64,000 nt of DNA from contig NZ_JAVCWF010000001.1 in assembly GCF_031085375.1 (NCBI RefSeq), positions 496,001 through 560,000 of the forward strand. Direction: 5' to 3'. The notes under the pieces were generated by a model that worked only from the letters and a program-made list of their open reading frames with translations, was not told the origin of the DNA and made no database searches. Numbering within the stretch: position 1 is the stretch's first letter; each line of letters opens with the position of its first letter. This DNA comes from Lactiplantibacillus brownii (GTDB lineage: Bacteria > Bacillota > Bacilli > Lactobacillales > Lactobacillaceae). Positions 29,765 through 39,657 of the stretch are shown here, piece after piece. The position numbers and the translations under genes were made by a program.

Positions 29765-30322
29765 ATGAAAATGATTGTTGGTTTAGGAAATATTGGTCAA
29801 AAGTATGCCCAAACGCGGCATAATGTCGGGTTTATGGTCGTCGATGAAGTCGCGGCAAAACTAAATGCGGCGTTTAAAACGAGTAAGTTTGAAGCGGAAG
29901 TTGCGACGGCTTTTGTAGCCGGTGAAAAGGTGCTATTGGTCAAGCCATCGACTTACATGAATGATTCCGGTCGAGCAGTGGGTCCTTTGATGACTTATTA
30001 CCATGTTGAGCCAGCAGATTTGTTGGTCGTACATGATGACTTGGACTTACCACTAGGAGTGGTCCGCTTAAAGCAAAAGGGTTCTGCTGGCGGACATAAC
30101 GGAATCAAAAGTATTATTGCCCATGTGGGTGACCAGCATTTCAAACGGGTCAAAGTCGGTATTGAACATCCGCAAAAGATGAGTGTCGTCGATTATGTGC
30201 TCGGTAAGTTCACACCTGCCCAGTTACCAGCATTCAATGATGCTAAAATCACAGCGGTCGCGGCAGTTGAAGTGTGGCTGACGACGACTGATTTTGCTGC
30301 TTTGATGAATCAGTATAATTAA
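29765..30322 (+). CDS. pth: Peptidyl-tRNA hydrolase
   Basis: Releases peptides from tRNAs dropped by ribosomes. 185 residues. GLGNIGQKYAQTRHNVGF (catalytic His), KPSTYMNDSG, HDDLDLPLG and GSAGGHNGIKS blocks all present. ATG 29765 follows GGGAG; the longer frame from 29732 is part of the leader hairpin region and lacks family support. mfd follows after 17 bases, a conserved pair. Confidence 0.95.
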   Translation: MKMIVGLGNIGQKYAQTRHNVGFMVVDEVAAKLNAAFKTSKFEAEVATAFVAGEKVLLVKPSTYMNDSGRAVGPLMTYYHVEPADLLVVHDDLDLPLGVVRLKQKGSAGGHNGIKSIIAHVGDQHFKRVKVGIEHPQKMSVVDYVLGKFTPAQLPAFNDAKITAVAAVEVWLTTTDFAALMNQYN

Positions 30323-30339
30323 TAGGAGGAAAAGTCGCT

Positions 30340-33300
30340 ATGGATATTGAAGCGATTGTTGAACAAACCCCGGATTTTCAAACGATTTTAGCGGGAATTA
30401 GTCCGGCCAGTCGTCAATTGATCACTGGGTTAAACGGCTCAGCGCGGACGGTGTATGTCAGTGCGTTATTCCATCAACTCACGCATTCTTTGTTGATCGT
30501 GACGGATAACCTCTTCCATGCCAGCCAGATGGTCGATGATTTGAATGGGTTATTGGCCGATAATCAAGTCTTTTTGTTTCCGGCCGAAGAAATGGTGGCC
30601 TCAGAGATTGCAACGAGTTCACCAGAATATCGCGCACAACGGGTGCAGGCGCTAAATGCCTTACAGAGTGATCAACCCGCAATTGTCGTGACCTCTGTTT
30701 CAGGGGCCCGCCGATTTTTGCCACCGGTTGACCAGTTTGTGGCGGCGCGGTTGCCATTAACCGTGGGTGACGAGATTGATTTGGCTGAGTTACAAGTGCG
30801 GCTCCACGACATGGGGTACGTCAAAGAAAAGTTGGTTGCACGTCCCGGTGATTTTGCCGTGCGTGGGTCGATTGTTGATATCTATCCGTTAGATGCGTAT
30901 TTTCCGTTGCGGTTAGACTTTTTTGACACGGAGATCGATACATTAAAATATTTTGATCCTGAGACACAACGTTCTGTGGATAATCTCGAAACATTTACCG
31001 TGCTACCGGCCACGGATTTTATCTTGACGAAAACGATGCTGGCAGCTGGGGCGGACCGTTTGACGAAAGCCATGGCCGCCGAGAATAAAAAGTTATCTCC
31101 AGCTGATCGGCAAACTTTGACTGATAATTTAGCCCAACCGTTAGCCGATATGCAAAAAGGCTTGATCGGTAATGACTTACTATTATATGGTGAATATTTT
31201 TATCATAGTAAAACGAGCCTTTTTGATTATGTGCCAGATGATGGCATCGTGGTCTTTGACGAATATTCACGGATCTTAGACAGCGAACAACAATTATTAC
31301 AAAGTGAAGCGGATTGGGTCACTGACCAGTTGGCGCATCACAAGGTCCTTTCAACGGCAAACTATGGCAATGATATGCGTGACTTGCTGAAAGCCGATAA
31401 CCATGCGCAAATCTTGATCTCGCTGTTTCAAAAAGGGATTGGCAATGTGCGTTTGGCCCAGATCACCAACGTACGGACGCGCCCGATGCAAGAATTTTTC
31501 GGGCAATTACCAGCTTTGAAAACGGAGCTGGATCGTTGGCATAAGTTAAAACAGACGGTTGTTTTGATGGTTTCTGAAGCGGAACGCCTGACCAGGGTTA
31601 GCAATACCCTTGATGATTTTGAAATTGACGCGATCATGACGAAAGCTGAGAACTTGCAGCCAGAAGTTGTGCAGGTTGTGCAAGGCAGTTTACAGAATGG
31701 CTTTGAGTTCCCTGATGGGCATTTGGTCGTCATCACCGAACAAGAAATGTTCAAAAAGGTGCCCAAAAAACGGCCGCGTCGTCAGACTTTAGCGAATGCG
31801 GAGCGTTTGAAGAGCTATACCGACCTCAAGCCGGGCGATTACGTTGTTCATGTGAATCATGGGATTGGGAAGTACGTTGGCATGCAAACGATGGAAGTAG
31901 ACGGGGTGCACCAAGACTACATCACGATTGCTTATCAGAATAATGCCAAGATTTTTATTCCTGTGACTCAGTTAAATTTAGTTCAAAAGTATGTCTCGTC
32001 CGAGTCCAAAACGCCCCGAATTAATAAGTTGGGTGGGACCGAATGGACCAAAGCTAAACGTAAAGTTGCGGCTAAGATTGAAGATATAGCGGATGAATTG
32101 GTTGAACTCTACGCTCAACGTGAAGCTGAAAAGGGGTTCCCATTCCCGCCAGACGACAGTTATCAGGACGATTTTGATAACGACTTTCCTTATCCGGAAA
32201 CGCCAGACCAATTGCGCAGTATTGATGAAATCAAGCACGATATGGAACGCCCCAAGCCTATGGATCGCCTCTTAGTGGGTGACGTGGGTTACGGAAAGAC
32301 GGAAGTGGCGTTGCGGGCAGCCTTTAAGGCGATCGAAGCCGGTAAGCAAGTAGCCTTTTTGGTTCCCACGACGATTTTAGCGCAACAACATTATGAGACA
32401 ATGTTGAACCGCTTTGAAGGTTATCCGGTCAATGTTGGCATGCTGTCGCGGTTCCGCACGGGTAAAGAAATGAAAGAAACCGTCAAACAGCTTAAAGATG
32501 GTGAATTAGATATCGTTGTCGGGACTCATCGGTTGTTATCCAAGGATGTTAAATTTGCTGACCTTGGGCTACTGATTATTGATGAGGAACAACGGTTTGG
32601 CGTCAAACATAAGGAACGGCTAAAGTCGATGAAGGCCAGCGTGGATGTGTTGACGTTGACGGCCACGCCGATTCCCCGAACCTTGCACATGTCGATGTTA
32701 GGCGTGCGGGACTTATCCGTTATTGAAACGCCGCCCACCAACCGGTATCCAATCCAGACCTATGTGATGGAACAGAATTTCGGCATGGTCAAAGAGGGTA
32801 TCGAACGCGAAATGCAACGTAACGGCCAAGTCTTTTACTTGCATAACCGGGTTCATGATATTGAAAAAGTGGTCGCGCAGATCAAGGATCTGGTCCCAGA
32901 TGCTGCCGTGGCTCATATCGACGGTCAGATGCCAGAATCACAATTAGAAGGAATTTTATATGACTTTATTCGTGGTGAGTATGACGTGCTGGTCACGACG
33001 ACGATCATTGAAACTGGGGTCGATATTCCGAATGTGAATACGTTATTTGTGGAAAACGCTGACCACATGGGCTTGTCGCAGTTGTATCAATTGCGCGGTC
33101 GTATTGGGCGGAGTAGTCGGGTCGCTTATGCGTACTTCACGTATCAGCAGAATAAAGTCCTGACTGAAGTTGGTGAAAAACGCCTGCAAGCCATTAAGGA
33201 CTTTACCGAACTTGGTTCTGGCTTCAAGATTGCGATGCGGGATCTGTCGATTCGTGGTGCTGGGAATTTACTTGGCAAGCAGCAACATGGGTTTATTGAT

Positions 33301-33867
33301 TCAGTTGGGTACGATCTCTATACCCAGATGTTGTCCGAAGCTGTGGCTAAGAAACGTGGCAAGCAAACGAAAGTTAAAACGGATGCCACGATTGAGTTGG
33401 GCATTGAAGCTTACTTACCAACCACGTATATTGAAGATGAACGTCAAAAGATCGAAATCTATAAGCGGATTCGGCAATTAGAAAATAATGATCAATACTT
33501 GGAAGTTCAGGCTGATTTGATTGATCGCTTTGGCGATTATCCAGCGGAAGTCGCGGGATTATTGGCCGTCGGTAAGCTGAAATTATTAGCGGATGACGCG
33601 TTGATCGAGAAGATTCAGCGACTTGATAGCGATCTTCATTTAACGTTATCGAAGCAAGGCACGGCTAAATTAGACACTAAAGATATCTTTAAGGCTTTAG
33701 CAAAAACGAACTTACGAGCGACAGTTGGCATTGATGATGATAAAATGAAGGTTAAATTAGTGATTCAGCCGAAAATGTCCGAGTCAGACTGGTTAGAACA
33801 GCTGACGTTATTCGTACAACAGTTGGGGGTCGTTTTGATGCCCGCTGTGGCGACACCGAGTAAGTAA
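30340..33867 (+). CDS. mfd: Transcription-repair coupling factor
   Basis: Removes stalled RNA polymerase and recruits UvrA. 1175 residues, usual length. UvrB-homology N-terminal region, RNA-polymerase-interacting domain (GDYVVHVNHGIGKYVG), then RecG-like translocase with GDVGYGKTEVALRAA (Walker A), DEEQRFGVKHKE (DExx box), TATPIPRTL and QLRGRIGRS motifs, and a C-terminal TRCF domain. AGGAGG lies 10 bases before the ATG. Confidence 0.97.
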   Translation: MDIEAIVEQTPDFQTILAGISPASRQLITGLNGSARTVYVSALFHQLTHSLLIVTDNLFHASQMVDDLNGLLADNQVFLFPAEEMVASEIATSSPEYRAQRVQALNALQSDQPAIVVTSVSGARRFLPPVDQFVAARLPLTVGDEIDLAELQVRLHDMGYVKEKLVARPGDFAVRGSIVDIYPLDAYFPLRLDFFDTEIDTLKYFDPETQRSVDNLETFTVLPATDFILTKTMLAAGADRLTKAMAAENKKLSPADRQTLTDNLAQPLADMQKGLIGNDLLLYGEYFYHSKTSLFDYVPDDGIVVFDEYSRILDSEQQLLQSEADWVTDQLAHHKVLSTANYGNDMRDLLKADNHAQILISLFQKGIGNVRLAQITNVRTRPMQEFFGQLPALKTELDRWHKLKQTVVLMVSEAERLTRVSNTLDDFEIDAIMTKAENLQPEVVQVVQGSLQNGFEFPDGHLVVITEQEMFKKVPKKRPRRQTLANAERLKSYTDLKPGDYVVHVNHGIGKYVGMQTMEVDGVHQDYITIAYQNNAKIFIPVTQLNLVQKYVSSESKTPRINKLGGTEWTKAKRKVAAKIEDIADELVELYAQREAEKGFPFPPDDSYQDDFDNDFPYPETPDQLRSIDEIKHDMERPKPMDRLLVGDVGYGKTEVALRAAFKAIEAGKQVAFLVPTTILAQQHYETMLNRFEGYPVNVGMLSRFRTGKEMKETVKQLKDGELDIVVGTHRLLSKDVKFADLGLLIIDEEQRFGVKHKERLKSMKASVDVLTLTATPIPRTLHMSMLGVRDLSVIETPPTNRYPIQTYVMEQNFGMVKEGIEREMQRNGQVFYLHNRVHDIEKVVAQIKDLVPDAAVAHIDGQMPESQLEGILYDFIRGEYDVLVTTTIIETGVDIPNVNTLFVENADHMGLSQLYQLRGRIGRSSRVAYAYFTYQQNKVLTEVGEKRLQAIKDFTELGSGFKIAMRDLSIRGAGNLLGKQQHGFIDSVGYDLYTQMLSEAVAKKRGKQTKVKTDATIELGIEAYLPTTYIEDERQKIEIYKRIRQLENNDQYLEVQADLIDRFGDYPAEVAGLLAVGKLKLLADDALIEKIQRLDSDLHLTLSKQGTAKLDTKDIFKALAKTNLRATVGIDDDKMKVKLVIQPKMSESDWLEQLTLFVQQLGVVLMPAVATPSK

Positions 33868-33886
33868 TCGGTAGAAGGGAATTGTG

Positions 33887-35491
33887 ATGCCAAAAGATCA
33901 CCTGAACACCATGTTCCGGGGGGCTTTGATACTTTCAATTTCGTCGTTAGTGGCGAAAATTCTTAGTGCGGTCTATCGGATTCCATTTCAAAATATGGTG
34001 GGTAACACCGGTTTCTATGTTTATCAGCAGATTTATCCCATTTATGGGATTGGCATGACCTTTGCACTGAATGGCTTTCCAACCTTTATTTCAAAATTAG
34101 TCGCGGAGCAGCCCGATGAAACGAGTAAGTCCTTAGTGACGCGACGTGCGTTCCATATTTTGAGTGGCTTGTCGTTAGTCATCTTTTTGGCCCTGCAACT
34201 AGGTGCCAATTGGCTAGCGGTTCGGATGGGTGATCTCAAATTAGCCCCCATCATTAGCGCGGTAGCATGGATGTTTGTGTTCATGCCATGGTTGGCGACG
34301 GGACGTGGTTACTATCAAGGAAAATTCTTAATGGGACCGACCGCCGTTTCGCAATTGATCGAGCAAATGGTGCGTGTTGGGGTAATCATTATGGCCGCTT
34401 ACTTTAGCATCCATCGTGGTTGGGACGACTATCATATGGGTGCTTGGGCCATGAGTTCTGCCCCGATTGCCGCCGTTTGTTCCTCGTTGATTTTCGTCAG
34501 CTTCGGTTTGCGACATTTATTAGCGCCAGCCCCAGCCGCGACGCACCCGTTGCCGAGTTATCGAAAACTCGTGCATCGTTTTATCGTGGAAGGCGGAACA
34601 CTTTGTTTGGTGGCCGCAGTCGTTATTTTGTTACAGTTGATTGACTCATTTTCTGTGATGCGTGGGTTAGTTCGACAAGGCTTGCCGATTGAAGCCGCTA
34701 AGTCAGTCAAAGGGGTCTATGACCGCGGCCAACCGCTTGTTCAATTGGGTTTGGTCGTGGCAACGTCATTTTCGGCGACCTTGTTGCCAGCGTTGACCAA
34801 TGCGCTAGCGAAACGGCAATTTATTGAGTTCAAACGGCATACGCGGGCGATGGTCCATGTTAGTTTAGCGTTGTCGATGGCGGCAACGGTGGGCCTAGTC
34901 GCTTTAATGCCTCAGATCAACCGGCTCTTGTTTGGGTCGATGGAAGGCACGACCGCACTACGCGTGTATGTTTTTAGTATTTTATTTGCGGCACTGATCA
35001 CCACCTATACGAGTGTCATGCAAAGCTTAGACCAGTATACGGCGATGATCGTTGGAATTATCGCGGGTCTAGCGACCAAGGTCGGCTTGAATTATTTGAT
35101 GGTCGTACATTTTGGTATCAACGGGGCCAGCTTGGCGACGGTTGCCAGTCTTGGCGTGATGTTTGCGGTCATGTGGATTGGGTCGCCAGAAGATTTACAA
35201 CAAGTTTTATTAGAAAGTGGCTATTTAGTCAAATTACTGTTTGTCAGCGGGTTGATGGGCGTTGTCGTATTGTTAACGAGTCATGAAGTACAAGCGTTAG
35301 TGGGACCAGTATTAGCGAATGATCGTGGGATGACCGGATTTATTACGCTGATTGGGGTCGTTGTGGGCGTAATTGTCTTCGTCGTTGGCGCTATTGCCTT
35401 ACGACTGTTCACCATTCGTGAATGGTTAGTCTTACCCTACGGCAAACGGGTGATGAAATCAGTCATTAAAGGAAAGGAACATCATTCATGA
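33887..35491 (+). CDS. MATE-like polysaccharide/lipid II flippase family membrane protein
   Basis: 534 residues with about 14 hydrophobic helices and an [26 protein letters not shown] start, typical of the SpoVB/RfbX/MurJ superfamily. B. subtilis has a homologue (YabM) in the same neighbourhood, between mfd and yabO. Likely role: flipping a lipid-linked cell wall precursor; substrate not known. ATG 33887 has AAGGGA upstream; GTG 33884 is in frame. Overlaps the next gene by 4 bases (ATGA). Confidence 0.85.
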   Translation: MPKDHLNTMFRGALILSISSLVAKILSAVYRIPFQNMVGNTGFYVYQQIYPIYGIGMTFALNGFPTFISKLVAEQPDETSKSLVTRRAFHILSGLSLVIFLALQLGANWLAVRMGDLKLAPIISAVAWMFVFMPWLATGRGYYQGKFLMGPTAVSQLIEQMVRVGVIIMAAYFSIHRGWDDYHMGAWAMSSAPIAAVCSSLIFVSFGLRHLLAPAPAATHPLPSYRKLVHRFIVEGGTLCLVAAVVILLQLIDSFSVMRGLVRQGLPIEAAKSVKGVYDRGQPLVQLGLVVATSFSATLLPALTNALAKRQFIEFKRHTRAMVHVSLALSMAATVGLVALMPQINRLLFGSMEGTTALRVYVFSILFAALITTYTSVMQSLDQYTAMIVGIIAGLATKVGLNYLMVVHFGINGASLATVASLGVMFAVMWIGSPEDLQQVLLESGYLVKLLFVSGLMGVVVLLTSHEVQALVGPVLANDRGMTGFITLIGVVVGVIVFVVGAIALRLFTIREWLVLPYGKRVMKSVIKGKEHHS

Positions 35492-35775
35492 GTATGCGTT
35501 TAGATAAGTTCTTAAAAGTTTCACGGATTATTAAACGGCGCACCGTCGCCAAAGAAATCGCCGATAAAGGGCGGATTCAAATTAACGGTAAAGTTGCCAA
35601 GTCCTCAACTAATGTGAGTGTGGGCGATGAATTGATCATTGGTTTTGGGAACAAAACTTTAACGATCAAAGTGAACCAATTATTGGAAACGACCAAGAAA
35701 AATGATGCTGAATTGATGTATGATATCGTGAGCGAAGATTATAAGACCGATTATCGGCAACCATTTAGCGATTAA
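35488..35775 (+). CDS. rqcP: S4-domain ribosome quality control protein RqcP (YabO family)
   Basis: 95 residues. N-terminal S4 RNA-binding domain: [26 protein letters not shown]. In B. subtilis the homologue stimulates alanine tailing of nascent chains on stalled 50S subunits together with RqcH. Coupled to the flippase gene by ATGA overlap, as in the yabM-yabO order of B. subtilis. Confidence 0.9.
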   Translation: MSMRLDKFLKVSRIIKRRTVAKEIADKGRIQINGKVAKSSTNVSVGDELIIGFGNKTLTIKVNQLLETTKKNDAELMYDIVSEDYKTDYRQPFSD

Positions 35776-35846
35776 TTCGCTCACTTTAAAAAATCAATTA
35801 GTCCATTCAAATGGCCGTAAACATTGGTCTAATCATTATGATGTCG

Positions 35847-35875
35847 TTTACACCATCGATTGAAGTTGTTATAAT
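35847..35875 (+). promoter_or_regulatory. Promoter of divIC
   Basis: TTTACA (35847-35852), a 17-base spacer, TATAAT (35870-35875). Confidence 0.7.
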
Positions 35876-35910
35876 TTAGTCAACACAATTTGAAAGGACT
35901 GGCAGAGGAA

Positions 35911-36309
35911 ATGACAAACGGGTCACGCAATAACGTCAAACAGTTAGATAATGATTATTCGCGGCAAGTCGCGTCCAACCAACAAGGTTATTCAGACCGA
36001 GTGAGCAAAGTGCGGCGGCGACGCTTTATCTTGATCGTGGCGATTTTTGGGGCGTTATTATTGTTCTTTGGGTATCAGTTGATCAATACGCGGGCCAACC
36101 TAAGTCAGGTCAATCATCAAGTTGCGACTAGTCAAGTTAATTTGAAACAGGAACAACGGAAAAATGCCAAGCTCGATAGCCAGATCAAACAACTCAATAA
36201 TCAGGATTATCTCCAGAAATTATTGCGGTCGAAGTATGATTATACGAAGAGTGGCGAAACGGTCTACAGCTTACCAACTGACAATGCATCAGATGTAACT
36301 GCCAATTAA
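35911..36309 (+). CDS. divIC: Septum formation initiator family protein (DivIC/FtsB-like)
   Basis: Cell division protein, single-pass membrane. 132 residues: a basic cytoplasmic N-terminus with VRRRRFI, one membrane helix (about 43-61), then an extracellular coiled coil (VNHQVATSQVNLKQEQRKNAKLDSQI split by heptads) and an NQDYLQKLLRSKYDYTKSGETVY end typical of DivIC. ATG 35911 is used; the TTG at 35890 would place the ribosome site inside the gene. Position after rqcP matches the B. subtilis yabO-divIC order. Confidence 0.88.
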   Translation: MTNGSRNNVKQLDNDYSRQVASNQQGYSDRVSKVRRRRFILIVAIFGALLLFFGYQLINTRANLSQVNHQVATSQVNLKQEQRKNAKLDSQIKQLNNQDYLQKLLRSKYDYTKSGETVYSLPTDNASDVTAN

Positions 36310-36433
36310 TCAATCTTTGATGCGGTTATTTGTAGGTAGACCATTTTCGAAAGGGCCCGTGAAAATTTAACTCAACATTTCACAAAGTATGCTATACTAA
36401 AACCATTATTTCATAGGAGGAACAACTTTTTTT

Positions 36434-36985
36434 ATGGCAATTGAAGTAGGTACGAAAGTCACTGGTAAAGTATCCGGGATCACTAATTTTGGCGCATTCG
36501 TGAGCCTGGGTAACAATCAAACGGGGCTGGTGCACATCAGTGAAGTTTCCGATGGATTCGTTAAAGATATCCATGATGTTTTGAGTGTTGGCGATGAAGT
36601 GACCGTCAAAGTGTTATCAGTTGGTAATGATGGAAAGATTGGCTTGTCGATTCGTAAGGCTGTCGATCATCCTCAAGGTGAACATGAGCATCATGAACAC
36701 CATAACAACAACCATCAAGGTGGCAATAACAGTCACCAAGGTAATAATCATGGTCGCTCTGATCGCAACGAACACCAAAGCAATGGTGGCAATCATCGAT
36801 CAAACAATTTCCATAGTCGCGGCGGTAACGGCGGTGGTCGTTTCCAATCACGGCAACATGAAAACAAGAAGGAAGACTTTGACTCATTGATGTCTGGCTT
36901 CTTGAAGGATAGTGAAGATCGCTTAGCAACCTTGAAACGAAACACTGAAGGTAAGCGTGGCGGCCGTGGTGGTCGTCGGAGCTAA
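36434..36985 (+). CDS. yabR: S1-domain RNA-binding protein (YabR/CvfD-like) with His/Asn/Gly-rich tail
   Basis: 183 residues. N-terminal S1 domain (2-74): VGTKVTGKVSGITNFGAFV, GLVHISEVSDGFV, GDEVTVKVLSVG. Then a low-complexity His-Asn-Gly region (about 80-145) and a basic GGRGGRR end. Homologues act as post-transcriptional regulators (CvfD in streptococci) or general stress protein 13. AGGAGG is 13 bases before the ATG, longer than usual, with a T7 run in between. Follows divIC, as in B. subtilis. Confidence 0.88.
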   Translation: MAIEVGTKVTGKVSGITNFGAFVSLGNNQTGLVHISEVSDGFVKDIHDVLSVGDEVTVKVLSVGNDGKIGLSIRKAVDHPQGEHEHHEHHNNNHQGGNNSHQGNNHGRSDRNEHQSNGGNHRSNNFHSRGGNGGGRFQSRQHENKKEDFDSLMSGFLKDSEDRLATLKRNTEGKRGGRGGRRS

Positions 36986-36989
36986 TGAA

Positions 36990-37107
36990 AAGAGTGTGAA
37001 CCAAGCCGGGTTGCTACTGAGCATCACCTAGCCAGGGACAAAATGCGGGTTAGGCATTATGTCCCTGGCGTAGTGAGCGGAGGTAGCAGGCTTGGTAAAC
37101 ACGTTTC
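36990..37107 (-). repeat. Intergenic repeat R3, inverted copy
   Basis: 118 bases that on the minus strand begin GAAACGTG and end TTCACACTCTT, the same termini as the tandem pair at 55634-55879. The inside folds as a hairpin: ACCAAGCC (37000-37007) with GGCTTGGT, and CCAGGGACA with TGTCCCTGG at the tip. It starts 5 bases after the yabR stop. Inner sequence differs from the other copies; the termini are kept. Confidence 0.7.
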
Positions 37108-37172
37108 AGAACACCAGCCAGCGGTTTCAAGCTGAAGCGTAGTGCTACTCGCCATTTAATTTAGTTAAATTC

Positions 37173-37217
37173 AAGTACCCATGCGAGACTAATCGTTGTC
37201 GCGTGGGTACTTTTTTT
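37173..37217 (+). terminator. Intrinsic terminator of the divIC-yabR unit
   Basis: AAGTACCCA-GCGA pairs with TCGC-TGGGTACTT, then T5. Confidence 0.9.
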
Positions 37218-37274
37218 GTTTAGCGTGCAAGTTAAAATCAGATTTGCGTGTCTTTCCGCCTTACCGGTTGCCAC

Positions 37275-37398
37275 TTTTTAGGGCTGGAACGTGGTGGGCA
37301 CGTTTCCGAGCCAAACGGCGGTCTCGTAAGCCGGCCTTTGACTAAGTCGTCGGCAGTTACCGCCAACTAAGTCAAAGGTCACCACTGAGCCCTAAAAA
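37275..37398 (-). repeat. Intergenic repeat with R2 core (inverted) and 11-bp terminal inverted repeats
   Basis: TTTTTAGGGCT at 37275-37285 and AGCCCTAAAAA at 37388-37398 bound the element. 37281-37334 is the reverse complement of the R2 core at 4103-4155. The remaining part forms its own hairpin, CCTTTGACT / AGTCAAAGG. It lies in the 660-base gap between yabR and tilS, which also holds R3 and the terminator but no gene. Confidence 0.7.
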
Positions 37399-37645
37399 CC
37401 GTCAACTTCACGGCTAAATGGCGCTCTTAATTTAAAGTGGCCTGTATTGAAGACGAGTCTAAAGTAAGATTAAGTCATTCTCGACTAAGCGACTTTTTAG
37501 TTGGAAGATGAGGTAAGATGTTGGTATTCGTATCGCTGTAAAAAGATTATGTTCACTCATGACAAGTCAGCTTGAAGAAATTTTAGTATTAAACTCTGGT
37601 CGACTGGGGAAGTGATCAGTGGCTGATAAGAAAGGAAGACAACCC

Positions 37646-39022
37646 ATGACTTTGATCCAACAATTTAATCGTGAATTAGCGAGTCAAAAATTATTATCGC
37701 CAGCTAAAACGATTGTGGTGGCAGTTTCTACAGGCGTGGATTCAATGGTGTTGCTGGATTTATTGTTGCAAGTGTCCGTGCAACAGCGACCGCATTTGGT
37801 TGTGGCTCATGTGAATCACCATTTGCGCGCGCAGAGTGCCAAGGAAGCTAAGTTCCTAGTGCGTTATTGCCAAGAACATGCGGTGACGTTGAAGTTGGCG
37901 GATTGGTTGGTGACTGATCATCCGCAAACGGGGATTGAAGCAGCCGGTCGCCAGTTTCGTTATGACTTTTTTGCGAAAGTGATGGCTACGACTGATGCGA
38001 CTGCGGTATTAACGGCGCATCATGCGAATGATCAGGCGGAAACTTACTTGATGAAATTAGCACGGGGTGGGGATCTGGCGCAATTGCGAGGCATTCAAAC
38101 GAGCCGTGAGTTTCATAACGGTCGTTTGGTGCGACCACTATTAACTTTTTCAAAGGCTCAATTACGGCGGTATGCGACTGAACGGCAACTGACTTTTTAC
38201 GAAGATGTGACGAATCAGGATATCACTTTAACGCGTAATCGGTTACGTCAACGCGTGGTGCCAGAATTGATGCAAGTTAATCCGGAATTTTTAGCACATG
38301 TGACCGACTATGAACAACAACTAACTACCTTATTAGCTGCGAAAGCTCAAATGGTGGCGAGTTTATTGGCGACGGTGGTAGTTCGGCAACAGCTGGACCA
38401 ACAGCAGTGGGTAAAATTGCCCAGCAAGTGGCGGTTGGCAGTCCTACAAGCTTGGTTACAAGAGCGAACCCAACTGTTGATGAGTGCGACCAAGTTAGGC
38501 CCAACTTCTCATTGGGTCGGCCACTCACCGGCGACTGCCACTCACTTACAATTGAATGGGACGTTTGAACTAGTGAAAGTCGCTGGTATGCTTGATGTTG
38601 TTCCTGTTAAAAAAAGGGTCAAAAAGTTAAGGCCCAGTGAAAAAATTATGGTAGACTTAAACCAATGGCAGAAAATTTTGCCGACCCAAATCGTGGGCAT
38701 TTTCAATACCGCACCAACGGTCGAGAATCAGCCGTTTTCTTTGTTGCCAAGTGACCAACCTTTATATTGGCGGCGCTGGCAACCAGGGGATCAGTTGCAA
38801 TTAAAAAATGGCGGTCATCAAACGGTGCGTCGGATTTTAATTGATCAAAAGGTCCCCCAAGCGGTACGATCAGACGTGCAGGTGTTAGTCAATGCGCATG
38901 GCACAGTGTTGTGGTTAGTCGGTCACAAGTTTAGTTACCGCAAACCGAACACCGTGGGGTCACAAACAGTCTTTTTAGCCTTAAAACATACGGAGTTGAA
39001 AGGAGTACATCTGAAACGATGA
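37646..39022 (+). CDS. tilS: tRNA(Ile)-lysidine synthetase
   Basis: Converts C34 of tRNA-Ile(CAU) to lysidine, essential for reading AUA. 458 residues. N-terminal PP-loop ATPase domain: the nucleotide loop reads [13 protein letters not shown], so STGVDS in place of the common SGGxDS; HVNHHLR and [19 protein letters not shown] blocks follow. C-terminal TilS domain with [14 protein letters not shown] 37646 has AAAGGAAG at 7 bases; the GTG at 37619 is less likely. Overlaps hpt by 4 bases. Confidence 0.93.
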   Translation: MTLIQQFNRELASQKLLSPAKTIVVAVSTGVDSMVLLDLLLQVSVQQRPHLVVAHVNHHLRAQSAKEAKFLVRYCQEHAVTLKLADWLVTDHPQTGIEAAGRQFRYDFFAKVMATTDATAVLTAHHANDQAETYLMKLARGGDLAQLRGIQTSREFHNGRLVRPLLTFSKAQLRRYATERQLTFYEDVTNQDITLTRNRLRQRVVPELMQVNPEFLAHVTDYEQQLTTLLAAKAQMVASLLATVVVRQQLDQQQWVKLPSKWRLAVLQAWLQERTQLLMSATKLGPTSHWVGHSPATATHLQLNGTFELVKVAGMLDVVPVKKRVKKLRPSEKIMVDLNQWQKILPTQIVGIFNTAPTVENQPFSLLPSDQPLYWRRWQPGDQLQLKNGGHQTVRRILIDQKVPQAVRSDVQVLVNAHGTVLWLVGHKFSYRKPNTVGSQTVFLALKHTELKGVHLKR

Positions 39023-39561
39023 ACAACGACATTGAACGAGTACTTTATAGTCGCGAGGATATCCATCAGGTCACGCAGAAATTGGGTCAGAAATTAACAG
39101 CAGAATATGCTGATAAAAATCCATTAATTATTTGTGTACTCAAGGGTGCCGTCTTATTTACCACGGATATTATTCGAGAAATGGATGTTTATGCCGACTT
39201 AGATTTTATCAACTTATCCAGTTATGGCAACGAAACCATTTCAAGTGGTGAAGTCCAATTAACGAAGGATTTAGATGATGATGTTGCCGGTCGCGATGTT
39301 TTGGTGATCGAGGATATCATTGATACTGGTCGGACATTGAAGTTTATGGTGGATTTGTTGAAACGGCGCCAAGTGAAGTCTGTAAAGGTCTGCACCTTGC
39401 TGGATAAACCCGCTGGTCGATTGGTGGACATTAAGGCTGATTATATTGGTTTTGAAGTTCCCAATGAATTTGTGGTCGGGTACGGCTTGGATTATGCGGA
39501 ACGCTATCGGAACCTCCCTTACGTCGGAATCTTGAAGCCAGCAATTTACGAGCATAAATAA
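39019..39561 (+). CDS. hpt: Hypoxanthine phosphoribosyltransferase
   Basis: Purine salvage: hypoxanthine (and guanine) plus PRPP to IMP or GMP. 180 residues. PRPP loop [17 protein letters not shown] and the LLDKPAGR block. Coupled to tilS by ATGA overlap, a conserved tilS-hpt-ftsH order in Firmicutes. ftsH downstream has its own promoter. Confidence 0.95.
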   Translation: MNNDIERVLYSREDIHQVTQKLGQKLTAEYADKNPLIICVLKGAVLFTTDIIREMDVYADLDFINLSSYGNETISSGEVQLTKDLDDDVAGRDVLVIEDIIDTGRTLKFMVDLLKRRQVKSVKVCTLLDKPAGRLVDIKADYIGFEVPNEFVVGYGLDYAERYRNLPYVGILKPAIYEHK

Positions 39562-39591
39562 TTGGTCAATGATAGTCAAATGTGCTATTAT
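39562..39591 (+). promoter_or_regulatory. ftsH promoter containing a CtsR-type operator
   Basis: TTGGTC (39562-39567), an 18-base spacer, TATTAT (39586-39591). Inside it, GGTCAAT-GAT-AGTCAAA (39564-39580) matches the CtsR heat-shock operator (RGTCAAA NAN RGTCAAA) with one mismatch. Confidence 0.75.
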
Positions 39592-39657
39592 TTAGACTAT
39601 CGAAGAATAGTACCGTGCTTTTAATAGGTTATAAAAGTTTCGATGAAGGAGGCACAT

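Noticed and set aside
36606..37004. 132-codon minus-strand frame opposite yabR
   Set aside because: Mirrors the low-complexity His/Asn/Gly region; no start signals.
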